Assembly: GCA_963719855.1 (NCBI GenBank) | Contig: CAVRDK010000004.1 | Span: forward strand, 1,116,001 to 1,180,000 | DNA: 64,000 nt | Source: CAIQPV01 sp963719855 | GTDB lineage: Bacteria; Pseudomonadota; Gammaproteobacteria; Burkholderiales; Gallionellaceae | Direction of reading: 5' to 3' | Shown: one piece after another, positions 42,054 to 51,080 of the stretch | Layout: every line of letters begins with the position of its first letter | Numbering within the stretch: position 1 is the first letter of the stretch | The notes under the pieces: model-generated | Told to the model about the DNA's origin: nothing | The model's input: only the letters and a program-made list of their open reading frames with translations | Databases searched by the model: none | Program-made: the position numbers and the translations under genes

Positions 42054-44075
42054 CTACCTTTCACTGCTGTACAGATGGCAATGCACATGGTGCATCGCAC
42101 TTACATCCGTTGCGTCTGGATAAATCGAGCGGCAGACCGGCATGACATGCGGGCAGCGCGGGTGGAAGTGGCAGCCCTGCGGCGGATTGGCGGGGGAGGG
42201 CATATCGCCAGCCAGACGCACCACTTCAGCGCCATGCCCGTCTATACGCGGCACGGCTGCCAGCAGCGCCTGAGTGTAGGGATGACATGCATGGTGCAAT
42301 ACTTCCTCCACTGCCCCGCGTTCCACGATGCGCCCCAGGTACATCACGCATACCTCATGCGCGAGATATTCCACCACCGCGAGGTTGTGCGAGATGAACA
42401 GGTAGCTCAGGTTCAATTCCTGCTGCAACGATTTCAGTAAATTCAATATTTGCGCCTGCACCGACACGTCCAGCGCGCTGGTCGGCTCATCGCAGATCAG
42501 CAGTTTCGGATTCACCGCCAGCGCGCGGGCAATCGCGATGCGCTGCCGCTGCCCGCCGGAGAATTCGTGCGGATATCGCCATTTCGCGGCCTGAGCCAGC
42601 CCAACATGATCCAGCAATTCATCAATGCGCCGTTGCCGCTCACCGCTGTTGTTGGCGATGTCCAGTGCATCCATTCCCTCTTCGAGAATTTCCGCCACGC
42701 GCATCTTCGGATTCAGCGAAGCATACGGATCCTGGAACACCATCTGCATTCCCGCGCGCTGCTTGCGCAGGGTATTTGCCTTAAGGCCGATCAGTTCGTT
42801 GCCCGCGAAGCGCACGCTTCCTGCGGTAGGCGAAATCAATTGCAGCAGCGCCTTGCCCGCCGTAGTCTTGCCGCAGCCTGACTCCCCCACCAGCGCCAAT
42901 GTGCGCCCCGCCGTAATGGACAGAGACACGCCATCCACTGCTCTGACGTGGCCCACGGTTCGTTGCAGGATGCCTTTGCGGATGGGGAAATGGACTTGCA
43001 AGTCGGAGACTTGCAAGAGCGGGTAGCGGGTAGCGGGTAGCTGGTAGCCAACCTCTGCATGAGTGCTCTTGGTTTCTTGGTTTTCGCCTTTAGCTACCAG
43101 CAACAAGCTACCCGCTACCGGCTCCAAATAAAGGTGGCATCTCACCCCTTGTCCTGCGCCCAGCGTCGTCCACTCAGGCGCCTGTTCGTGGCATAGCTCC
43201 CAAGCCTTGTCGCAGCGCGGGGCGAAGCGGCAACCCTTGGGGATGTCGTGCAGCAGCGGCACACTACCGGGAATGGCGGCCAGTGGCTGTCCGCTACGTG
43301 CGGTATCTGGCAAGGCGGCAAACAATTTTTGCGTGTAGGGATGTGCGGGCGATGTGAACAGTTGCTCTCGGGAAGCCAGTTCGACGATATGCCCAGCATA
43401 CATCACTGCAATCTGATGTGCCATTTCGGCAACCACGCCGAGGTCATGCGTAATCAGCAGCAGAGCCATGCCGTTTTGCTGTTGCGTGTCGCGCAGCAGT
43501 TGCAGCACCTGCGCCTGTATGGTCACGTCCAGCGCGGTGGTCGGTTCGTCCGCGACCAGCAACTTAGGCTGCCCGGCCAGCGCCATTGCTATCATCACGC
43601 GCTGCTTCATGCCCCCGGAAAGCTGGAACGGATATTCATTCAAATGCCGTACCGCGTCAGGAATACCCACTTGATCCAACAACTCGACACAACGCGCCTG
43701 CGCCGCCGCACCGCGCAGTGCCTGATGCAACTCCAGCGCCTCGGCAATCTGTTCGCCCACCGTCATCACCGGGTTCAGGCTTAGTCCCGGTTCCTGGAAA
43801 ATCATCGCCATCTTGCCGCCGCGCACTTCGCGCATAGCATGCTCGGGCAGCTCCAGGATATCAGCATCCTCAAGCCGCACTGTACCGCTCTCAACATGCA
43901 CGCTATCGGGCAGCAGACGCATCAGCGATAGTGCGGTCATGGATTTGCCGCAGCCGGATTCGCCCAGCAAGGCGAAGGTCTCGCCCTGTTTTATACTGAA
44001 TGAAATATCGTCTACGATGCGCGCGCCGTTGCGCAATCGCGTGACCATCCCTTCGACTTCCAGCAATGCACTCAC
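42054..44075 (-). CDS. Peptide-type ABC transporter ATP-binding protein, two fused ATPase domains
   Basis: A 673-residue YejF-like protein with two complete ABC cassettes. The first has Walker A GESGCGKSMTAL and signature LSGGMKQR; the second has GESGCGKTTAGK and FSGGQRQR. Each ends in an Opp/Dpp-type C-terminal extension with Cys and Pro motifs (CRFAPRCDKAWELC, CHFHPRCPHVMPVC). The linker near residues 317-350 is encoded by TAGC-type repeats. GTG 44075 is chosen because it overlaps the permease TGA (GTGA). It powers the transporter encoded upstream. Confidence 0.9.
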   Translation of the reverse strand: MSALLEVEGMVTRLRNGARIVDDISFSIKQGETFALLGESGCGKSMTALSLMRLLPDSVHVESGTVRLEDADILELPEHAMREVRGGKMAMIFQEPGLSLNPVMTVGEQIAEALELHQALRGAAAQARCVELLDQVGIPDAVRHLNEYPFQLSGGMKQRVMIAMALAGQPKLLVADEPTTALDVTIQAQVLQLLRDTQQQNGMALLLITHDLGVVAEMAHQIAVMYAGHIVELASREQLFTSPAHPYTQKLFAALPDTARSGQPLAAIPGSVPLLHDIPKGCRFAPRCDKAWELCHEQAPEWTTLGAGQGVRCHLYLEPVAGSLLLVAKGENQETKSTHAEVGYQLPATRYPLLQVSDLQVHFPIRKGILQRTVGHVRAVDGVSLSITAGRTLALVGESGCGKTTAGKALLQLISPTAGSVRFAGNELIGLKANTLRKQRAGMQMVFQDPYASLNPKMRVAEILEEGMDALDIANNSGERQRRIDELLDHVGLAQAAKWRYPHEFSGGQRQRIAIARALAVNPKLLICDEPTSALDVSVQAQILNLLKSLQQELNLSYLFISHNLAVVEYLAHEVCVMYLGRIVERGAVEEVLHHACHPYTQALLAAVPRIDGHGAEVVRLAGDMPSPANPPQGCHFHPRCPHVMPVCRSIYPDATDVSAMHHVHCHLYSSER
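43018..43125. repeat. GGTAGC-type repeat with inverted arm inside the ABC ATPase gene
   Basis: Three copies of GGGTAGC, then TGGTAGCC, lie at 43020-43050. The inverse words AGCTACCAGC and AGCTACCCGCTACC follow at about 43093-43121. They fill the linker between the two ATPase domains and keep the frame open. Confidence 0.6.
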
Positions 44076-45442
44076 GTCGCACTCTCCGTCCGGTTCAGCC
44101 TCGGATCGAATGCGTCGCGCACCGCATCGGCAAACAGATTCGCCGCCAGCACCAACACCAGCATGAAGCTGAAGGCGGAGGCCAGCGCCCACCACACCAT
44201 CGGATCACGCCCCATCTCCAGCCGTGCCGCGTTAATCATGGTGCCAAAGCTGATGGTGCTCGGATCCACGCCCACGCCGACATAAGACAACACCGCCTCG
44301 GCCAGTACCAGCGCGGAAAAATCCATCACTACCGAAATCAGCACGATGTGCATGACGTTTGGCACGATGTGGCGTGTGAGAATGCGGAACGATGACACGC
44401 CGAACGCCTGCGCCGCCTGAATATATTCCTGCTCGCGCAGCTTCAGCGTTTCGCCGCGCAGCAAGCGGCACAGCCCGGTCCAACTGGTCACGCCGAGGAT
44501 CATGCACAAACACAGCAAGCGCACATCGGCGCGCGCGGCAGAAGTCTCGAACCAGTCTGCGTGTATTTCGATCACCACCTGCATCATCAGCACCGCCGCC
44601 GCGATCAGCAGCACGCTGGGAATGGAACTCAGCACGGTGTAAATATACTGGATCACATCGTCCACCCAGCCGCGAAAATAACCGGCGGCCACGCCGAGCA
44701 GCAGCGCGAACGGCAGCATCACCAGCGTGGTGACTGTGCCGATGACCAGCCCGGTGCGTATACTTTTTAACGAGAGGTAGAGCACGTCCTGACCGACCTT
44801 GTCGGTGCCGAGAACGTGGTAGGCGATGGCGAGGTTGGCGACTGCACCGATGACACCGGATATAATCAGTGCCGCGATAAATACGGCCCCCAGCGGTTTT
44901 GATTTGCGCGCCACTGGATATAGCTTGACGATACTGCCCGCTAGCAGGAGCGCGGCAAACACCCCACTCAAAGTCCCAAGCAACGCCCGCTTCACCACAT
45001 CGCCAGCCAATTCGCGCTGCGGATCGACCAAATGTGCCCCGCCGAATTTTAAACGCGGATAATCGCGCAGTATCTTGCCGTCCGGTGTTTCAATACTTTC
45101 CTTGGCATACAGATACGCCGCCAGCGGTGCGGAATAAGTCTTCTCGTTGCGGCTGCGCAGACCGCTGGCGAGCGCATCGAAAGCGCTCAGCACCTCCGGC
45201 GAATACACCGTCTGACTGTTATTCTTCTCCGGCAAAGCGGCGCGGTAATGCAGCGTATCCAGTACGCCGACGAGAATGAACAATGACAGCACCAGCAGCG
45301 ACACCATGCCCACGCTGCTGCGCGCCACACGCTGCCACGGCAGCATGAGATGCGGGCGGTGGCGTATCCACCATGCAGAGGTAATGCCTACCGCAATGAG
45401 CAGGAAGATCAGTGCGTCGGTCCAGAGTATGACGGGCATCAT
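44072..45442 (-). CDS. ABC transporter permease, DppC/YejE-like
   Basis: A 456-residue inner-membrane permease. Two helices at about 9-26 and 44-64 precede a periplasmic region of about 100 residues. The core helices follow from residue 155, and the EAA-type loop for ATPase contact is near QEYIQAAQAFGVSSFRIL. Its start overlaps the upstream permease stop, and its TGA overlaps the ATPase GTG. It forms the channel with the other permease. Confidence 0.9.
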   Translation of the reverse strand: MMPVILWTDALIFLLIAVGITSAWWIRHRPHLMLPWQRVARSSVGMVSLLVLSLFILVGVLDTLHYRAALPEKNNSQTVYSPEVLSAFDALASGLRSRNEKTYSAPLAAYLYAKESIETPDGKILRDYPRLKFGGAHLVDPQRELAGDVVKRALLGTLSGVFAALLLAGSIVKLYPVARKSKPLGAVFIAALIISGVIGAVANLAIAYHVLGTDKVGQDVLYLSLKSIRTGLVIGTVTTLVMLPFALLLGVAAGYFRGWVDDVIQYIYTVLSSIPSVLLIAAAVLMMQVVIEIHADWFETSAARADVRLLCLCMILGVTSWTGLCRLLRGETLKLREQEYIQAAQAFGVSSFRILTRHIVPNVMHIVLISVVMDFSALVLAEAVLSYVGVGVDPSTISFGTMINAARLEMGRDPMVWWALASAFSFMLVLVLAANLFADAVRDAFDPRLNRTESAT

Positions 45443-46416
45443 TGCAACCTCACCCTTGGGTCAACCACGGTATATGAGACATCCGTCAGAATCAGTCCCA
45501 CGATATACAGCACTGAGCCGAGGAAAACCATCGCGCGCACCACGCCGAAGTCCTGGGAATTGATGGCATCGATGGTGTAGCTGCCCAGCCCCGGAATGCC
45601 GAAGAACGATTCAGTCAGCAGGCTGCCCATAAACAGCAGCGGGATGACCACCACTACGCCCGTCAAAATCGGAATCATCGCGTTCTTCAGCACATGGTGG
45701 AACAGCACGCGCAGCTCGGACACACCCTTGGCACGCGCGGTACGCACATAGTCCTTGCCGATCTCTTCCAGAAAAATCGTGCGATACCAGCGGCTGCTTG
45801 CACCCACGCTTCCCGCCACGCCGATGATGATGGGCAGCACCACAAACTTGATGCTATCCAGTCCGCCCGCATAACCTGAGATCGGCACCCAATGCCACAG
45901 CTTGCTCGCCATGAATTGCCCACCGATGATGTAAAACAACCCGGACACAGACATCAGCACCACGCATAGCGCCACGCCTGCAATGTCCAGCGCGGTAGCG
46001 CGGAACAGCGTCATCAGCAGTGCGAAGGTAATGTAGATGAGCAGGCCGACAAAGAAGGTCGGCAATGCAATGGCAAGGCTGGGCATCATGCGCGTCTGGA
46101 TTTCCCGCGTAATATTGCGCCCGTCGTCGGAGTAACCGAAATCGAACACGAACATGCTGGCGGACTTCTCGAAGAAGATGGTACCCGTTAGTTTGCCCGA
46201 CCCCTCGGCTTTGACGTTATACAGCAGCGGCTTGTCATAGCCGTGCTGTTCCTTCCACTTTGCGATAGCATCCGGTGTCACGCGCTTGATGCCGAGTTGC
46301 ATCCGCGCCATATCGTCCGGAGTGTTCACCACGAAGAACAACGCGAAGGTGAGCAGGTTCACTCCGATGAGGATCGGGATGGCGTACAGGATGCGGCGTA
46401 GCAGGTAGGCGATCAT
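45439..46416 (-). CDS. ABC transporter permease, DppB/YejB-like
   Basis: A 325-residue permease. It begins MIAYLLRRILYAIPILIGV, the usual DppB/YejB start, and has an EAA-type loop around KDYVRTARAKGVSELRVL. ATG 46416 has AGGAGG closely upstream and overlaps the stop of the binding-protein gene (ATGA). A longer upstream open frame is not used. Confidence 0.92.
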   Translation of the reverse strand: MIAYLLRRILYAIPILIGVNLLTFALFFVVNTPDDMARMQLGIKRVTPDAIAKWKEQHGYDKPLLYNVKAEGSGKLTGTIFFEKSASMFVFDFGYSDDGRNITREIQTRMMPSLAIALPTFFVGLLIYITFALLMTLFRATALDIAGVALCVVLMSVSGLFYIIGGQFMASKLWHWVPISGYAGGLDSIKFVVLPIIIGVAGSVGASSRWYRTIFLEEIGKDYVRTARAKGVSELRVLFHHVLKNAMIPILTGVVVVIPLLFMGSLLTESFFGIPGLGSYTIDAINSQDFGVVRAMVFLGSVLYIVGLILTDVSYTVVDPRVRLQ

Positions 46417-48551
46417 CTTGCCTCCTCGCGTTGCCGCAACGCCCGCCACAACCACCCGCCGAACGCCGCCAGCGCAATGACCACCAACCACAGCGGCCAC
46501 AGCAACGGCTGGTTCCATTGCTTGCGCAGTTCGTCGCGTTGCGCGGCATCTATGCGCAAATATTTGAGGTTATTGTTCGCCATCTTGTTGGGTTTGCTGT
46601 TGTATAACCAGCTATGGTGCAGCACATAATCCTTGGGGTGTTCGCCCCACATCCACGGTGAATCGCGGCGCAGGATTTCCAGCATCTCGTCGATGATTTT
46701 CTGGCGCTCTGCATTGTTAGGCATGTTCTTCATCTGCTCGAACAGACGGTCACATTCCGGGTTGTTGTAATTGGAAGCGTTTTCACCGCCCTTGCTCACC
46801 TTGGCTTGCGCGCCGTTCAGCAGAAACAAGAAGTTTTCCGGATCGGGATAGTCGGCGTTCCAGCCGTAATAAAACAGTTGCGTGTCGCCCTTGCGCACCT
46901 TGTCCTGAAAGCGATTGTAGTCGGTACTGCGCAGCACAAGTTGCAGGTTGAGTTTATCGAACTGCTTGCGCAACCAATCCATGCGCGATTTGGCGCCCAG
47001 CGCGGTAGGCGTGGTGTCGAGGTAGATCACCAGCGGCTGTCTGGATTTTTCATCCAGACCATTCGGGTAACCCGCCTCGGCGAGCAATTTTTTCGCAACT
47101 TCGATGGGCTTGCGCCTCGGTGCCCCGTTCACCCAGTCATACACATAATGGTTGATGCCTGCCTCGCCTTCACGGTAACCGAAGATGCCGGGAGGGATGG
47201 GCGACTGTGCGGCAATGCCACGACCATTAGCAAAGATGGAGATAAATTCCTCCCAGTCTACTGCGATGGAGATAGCCTGGCGCAACTTGCGCGCCCTCTC
47301 GCTGCCTCCACCCACCACCGGATCAAGCCAGTTAAAACCCATGTACATGGTAGAGGTGGCAACAGAAGTGGAGAGCGTGATGCCTTGTGCCTTCATCTCG
47401 TCAGTGACATTGGCCTCGCCGCCTACGCTCACCTGCACCGCCTGATCGAAGCTGTCGGAGCTGATGCCGGAAGCGTCGTAATAGCCTTGCAGAAATTTGT
47501 TCCAGTAGGGGATAGTTTCCTTTTCCAGACTGAACACCACTTGTTCGATCAGCGGCAGCGGCTTGCCCGCATCAGCCAGCAACCCGGCTTCCTTGTCGCC
47601 CGAATCTCCCTCCGTCGGATAAAACTCGCCGGAGAAATTGGGATTTTTTGTCAGCACCATGCGCTGGTTGGGGTTGTTCTCCGACAGGTAATACGGCCCG
47701 CTGCCGACCGGCCACCAATCCAGGATGAGGTTGCGTTCGCGCATGCCCTCCTGCGCATAGAAGTGCTCTGCCTCCACCGGCATCGGCGCGAAGAATGGCA
47801 TTGCCAGCCAGTAGGCGAACTGCGGGTATTTGCCGTACACCTTGATGCGGTATGTGTGTTCATCCACCGCTTGCGCTCCTTCCAGCGGATAGTCGTGCAA
47901 ATTAAGGAAGGTGTCCGGATGCGATTTCTGCGCCTGCTGCAAGGTGGCAGCATAGTCCTTGAGGCCGACGATATGTTCTGCCATCAGCGCAGAAATCGGC
48001 GATTGTATGGTCGGCTGCGCCAGCCGTTTAATCTGGTAAACATAGTCTGCTGCCTGCACCTCGCGTGTGCCGCTATGCGGAAAATCGTTCAATGCGTGGA
48101 TGCTGCTCAGGTCGTGCGGCGTCAAGGAAAAATATTCCAGTTTGCCCTGCGCGTCGCGCGCAAAAGCCGGATGCGGCTGATATTTCAGCCCCTGGCGCAA
48201 ATGAATTTCATACACACTGAACGCCACCTTGTCGGCAGGCGCATCGTCCGCCAACACCCGGTTGTTCTTGTCCAGATAGCTGATCTTCGGCATTTCACTG
48301 CTCGCCTGCGGCACCAGCGTGTATGGACGTTTCAGGTAATGGTATTGCAGAGGCGGCTGATAAATCTGCGCGAGGAATTCATACTCGTTCTCGCTGTAGG
48401 CCTGCGCCGGGTCAAGGTGCTTGGGGCGCTCGGTGAAGGCAGTATAGAAAATTGACTTGCCCCGATCCGCAGCCGGATAGGGGTTATTCCACAAGCCGCC
48501 ATCACAGGCGGCAAGAAACAGCAGCAACGATAAACAGGATAACCATCTCAT
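46413..48551 (-). CDS. Extracellular solute-binding protein family 5, lipoprotein with C-terminal membrane helix
   Basis: A 712-residue binding protein, first gene of the transporter operon. A lipoprotein signal (LSLLLFLAAC, lipobox Cys at residue 16) starts the protein, and YTAFTERPKHLDPAQAY opens the family 5 domain. Near the end comes a hydrophobic helix (PLLWPLWLVVIALAAFGGWL) followed by Arg-rich residues. Family 5 proteins bind peptides or similar solutes, and the YejABEF-type gene order favours peptides. A second membrane anchor at the C-terminus is not usual. Confidence 0.88.
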   Translation of the reverse strand: MRWLSCLSLLLFLAACDGGLWNNPYPAADRGKSIFYTAFTERPKHLDPAQAYSENEYEFLAQIYQPPLQYHYLKRPYTLVPQASSEMPKISYLDKNNRVLADDAPADKVAFSVYEIHLRQGLKYQPHPAFARDAQGKLEYFSLTPHDLSSIHALNDFPHSGTREVQAADYVYQIKRLAQPTIQSPISALMAEHIVGLKDYAATLQQAQKSHPDTFLNLHDYPLEGAQAVDEHTYRIKVYGKYPQFAYWLAMPFFAPMPVEAEHFYAQEGMRERNLILDWWPVGSGPYYLSENNPNQRMVLTKNPNFSGEFYPTEGDSGDKEAGLLADAGKPLPLIEQVVFSLEKETIPYWNKFLQGYYDASGISSDSFDQAVQVSVGGEANVTDEMKAQGITLSTSVATSTMYMGFNWLDPVVGGGSERARKLRQAISIAVDWEEFISIFANGRGIAAQSPIPPGIFGYREGEAGINHYVYDWVNGAPRRKPIEVAKKLLAEAGYPNGLDEKSRQPLVIYLDTTPTALGAKSRMDWLRKQFDKLNLQLVLRSTDYNRFQDKVRKGDTQLFYYGWNADYPDPENFLFLLNGAQAKVSKGGENASNYNNPECDRLFEQMKNMPNNAERQKIIDEMLEILRRDSPWMWGEHPKDYVLHHSWLYNSKPNKMANNNLKYLRIDAAQRDELRKQWNQPLLWPLWLVVIALAAFGGWLWRALRQREEAR

Positions 48552-48647
48552 GGCGCGAGAGTGTAGCGGAACGCCGCTTCCAAGTCATGCCACACGCAGC
48601 CAAATCTTAGCTGGAATGCACGTATAATATACGCTTCATGCTGTGTA

Positions 48648-48790
48648 GGGAACCTCTATAAAAATCCAATTTTCGTCGCCATACTTCGTTGCTCATAAAA
48701 AATTACTCCTAACATATCAAGTATATGCGTCGTCGCAATTTTTTAATCGCGCCTTGTCTGACTTAGAAAATTGGATTTATAGAGGCTCCC
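48648..48790. mobile_element. Non-autonomous MITE with IS5-like ends (143 bp)
   Basis: It starts GGGAACCTCTATAAAAATCC and its other end, read inward, is GGGAGCCTCTATAAATCC, each followed by AATTTTC. The ends share GGGAACCTCTA and the AAAATC/AATTTT stretch with the full IS copies in this window. It has no coding frame. Flanks are TGTA and TATA, a nearly matching 4-bp duplication. The rest of the 558-base gap before tig shows no gene. Confidence 0.7.
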
Positions 48791-49109
48791 TATATATCAT
48801 TCTCAGCGGGTTGCTTATTATAGGTTTGCGGCCAGTTTGCTGATTCTGGCTTGGGCTATGGACACCTCTAAACTTTATTAATGGCGGAAATAGTGCGCAA
48901 TTGGCTGGACAGAATTCAACTGGCACAAACGTGTCATTTAGCTGGTCATTTTTAGACTGGCGTCAACATGTGATATTCTTATAACCTAGAGTTATGGTGG
49001 TTTTTCCCGGAATTTGCCAATGATTAGTTTGTTGGAGAAGTTGCGGGTCTCTCCTAATAGTCTTGCGGCAACAAAAAGAATTCATTTATAAACTTCAAGG
49101 AAAGTCAGT

Positions 49110-49634
49110 ATGTCTAGCGTAGAAACCCTGGGTGCATTACAGCGCCGTCTGAATGCATTTATCCCCCAACAACAGATTCGTGGCGAAGTCGAGTCGCGTC
49201 TTAAGCGCTTGGGGCGCACCGCCAAGGTGCATGGTTTCAGGCCGGGTAAGGTGCCATTCAAAATCCTGGAGCAGCAGTATGGCGCGCAAGTGCATCGGGA
49301 AGTGCTGGGCGATGCCTTGCAGCGTTCTTTCGCCGATGCGGCGCAGGCCAACAGCTTGAGGGTGGCGGGTTACCCCGATTTCGAACTCAAGGCTGCCGAT
49401 CCTGCCGCCGGGCAGATTGAATACAGCGCGACCTTTGAAATCTACCCAGAAGTTATCCTGGGGAATATCAGTGCGGAAAGCGTGGAGCGCGCAACTTATG
49501 TTCTGAGCGATGCAGATATCGACAATACCATCACCACGCTGCGCAAGCAGCGCGCTGTGTTCGAGCCGCTGACCGTGCGGCGCAAAACGATGACCAAGTG
49601 CGCATTGATTTCAGCGGCAAGCTTGGTGGCGTAG
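49110..49634 (+). CDS. tig: Trigger factor, N-terminal part (frameshifted tig)
   Basis: This frame encodes the ribosome-binding domain and the start of the PPIase domain of trigger factor: the signature GFRPGKVPFKILEQQYG is near residue 42. It stays in register to RKQRAVFEP (about residue 153) and then runs out of family sequence into PLTVRRKTM and stops. The expected continuation is in the -1 frame, so one base seems missing near 49566-49572. AAGGAAAG precedes ATG 49110. The gene heads the tig-clpP-clpX-lon group. Confidence 0.92.
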   Translation: MSSVETLGALQRRLNAFIPQQQIRGEVESRLKRLGRTAKVHGFRPGKVPFKILEQQYGAQVHREVLGDALQRSFADAAQANSLRVAGYPDFELKAADPAAGQIEYSATFEIYPEVILGNISAESVERATYVLSDADIDNTITTLRKQRAVFEPLTVRRKTMTKCALISAASLVA

Positions 49635-50416
49635 TGTTTGAAGGCGGTGAAGCCAAGGATTTTCCGGTGGTGCTGGGCAGGGGGAACATGTTGCCGGATT
49701 TCGAGAATGCCATTGTCGGGATGAAAACCGGTGAGACCAAGTCCTTTGACATGACTTTCCCGGAGAATTATCACGGCAAGGAGGTGGCGGGCAAGCAGGT
49801 CACCTTTACCATTACGCTGCACTCGGTGGAGGCTCCGCGTCTACCTGAGCTGAATGCCGAACTTGCCAAGTTGCTCGGCGTTGCAGACGGCGATGTCAAT
49901 AAGCTCAAAGCGGAAATTCGCGACAACCTGACTCGCGAAACTGAGCGCCGCATCAAGGCGTTCAACAAGAACAACGCAATGGATGTGTTGTTGAAAGTGT
50001 GCGAACTGGAAGTGCCCAAAGCGCTGCTGGATTCGGAGGTGCAGAACTTGATGGGGCAGGCCATGCAGGATATGCAGGAGCGCGGTGTGAAAATTCCGCA
50101 GGGGATGGCGTTGCCGCCTGACTTGTTTGTCGAGCGGGCACAAAAGCGCGTCAAGCTGGGGTTGATCCTGGCGGAGTTGGTCAAACAACATAACCTGGGC
50201 GCCAAACCTGAACAGATCAAGGCGCTGGTAAAGGATTATGCGCAGAGTTTTGAGCACCCGGAAGAAGTGGTAAAGTGGCATTACAGCGACCCTGCGCGCC
50301 TGCATGAAGCGGAGTCGATGGTGCTGGAAGAAAATGTGGTGGCATGGGTGATGGGCGCCGCCAAGGTAAGCGAGCGGGCGATGGAATTTAATGAATTGAT
50401 GGGGAAAGATCAATGA
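49598..50416 (+). CDS. tig: Trigger factor, C-terminal part (frameshifted tig)
   Basis: This frame holds the rest of trigger factor. The shifted reading gives DRAAQNDDQVRIDFSGK directly after the break, and the PPIase domain then continues (LGRGNMLPDFENAIVGMKTGE). The helical C-terminal chaperone arms extend to MGKDQ. Its TGA overlaps the clpP ATG (ATGA). Together the two parts give about 435 residues, the normal trigger-factor length. Confidence 0.92.
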   Translation: MRIDFSGKLGGVVFEGGEAKDFPVVLGRGNMLPDFENAIVGMKTGETKSFDMTFPENYHGKEVAGKQVTFTITLHSVEAPRLPELNAELAKLLGVADGDVNKLKAEIRDNLTRETERRIKAFNKNNAMDVLLKVCELEVPKALLDSEVQNLMGQAMQDMQERGVKIPQGMALPPDLFVERAQKRVKLGLILAELVKQHNLGAKPEQIKALVKDYAQSFEHPEEVVKWHYSDPARLHEAESMVLEENVVAWVMGAAKVSERAMEFNELMGKDQ

Positions 50417-51039
50417 TGCGTAACGATACGCCACAAATGAATGTGAAGCCGCACAATAGTCTGGTTCCTATGGTGGTTGAAACCAGCGGGCGCGGAGAGC
50501 GTGCGTACGACATCTTTTCGCGCTTGCTCAAGGAGCGTGTGATATTTCTGGTCGGCGAGATCGATGATAACGTCGCTAATTTGGTAGTTGCACAGCTGCT
50601 GTTCCTGGAATCTGAAAATCCTGATAAGGAGATACACCTCTATATCAACTCGCCGGGCGGTTCTATTTCAGCCGGGATGGCGATTTACGATACCATGCAA
50701 TTCATCAAGCCGGATGTGTCTACGTTGTGCATCGGCATGGCGGCTTCGATGGGGGCATTCCTGCTCCAGGCGGGCGCAAAAGACAAGCGTTTTGTGTTGC
50801 CCAATTCAACCGTAATGATCCACCAGCCGCTGGGTGGTTTCCGGGGGCAGGCGAGTGACATTGAGATTCACGCCAAGTATATTTTGAGTTTGCGCGAACG
50901 TCTGTATAAACTGATGGCGATGCATACCGGGCGCAGTTTCGAGGAAATCGCCCGCGACAGCGAGCGCGATAATTTCCTGACCGCGACGGAAGCGGTCGAA
51001 TACGGCTTGGTGGACAAGGTGCTGGACAAGCGTGTTTAA
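50413..51039 (+). CDS. clpP: ATP-dependent Clp protease proteolytic subunit
   Basis: A 208-residue ClpP. The catalytic Ser is in CIGMAASMGAFLL and the His in TVMIHQPLGGF; the oxyanion segment NSPGGSISAGMA is present. It forms the 14-mer barrel used with ClpX or ClpA. It overlaps the tig stop and is followed by clpX, the usual order. Confidence 0.98.
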   Translation: MMRNDTPQMNVKPHNSLVPMVVETSGRGERAYDIFSRLLKERVIFLVGEIDDNVANLVVAQLLFLESENPDKEIHLYINSPGGSISAGMAIYDTMQFIKPDVSTLCIGMAASMGAFLLQAGAKDKRFVLPNSTVMIHQPLGGFRGQASDIEIHAKYILSLRERLYKLMAMHTGRSFEEIARDSERDNFLTATEAVEYGLVDKVLDKRV

Positions 51040-51080
51040 AGAGCCGCATGGCTACCGAATAAATAACAGCGAGGGTCTAT

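Noticed and set aside
46806..48455. A 549-codon plus-strand frame opposite the solute-binding protein gene
   Set aside because: The minus-strand gene has a lipobox, family motifs and operon overlaps; the antisense frame has no recognisable sequence.
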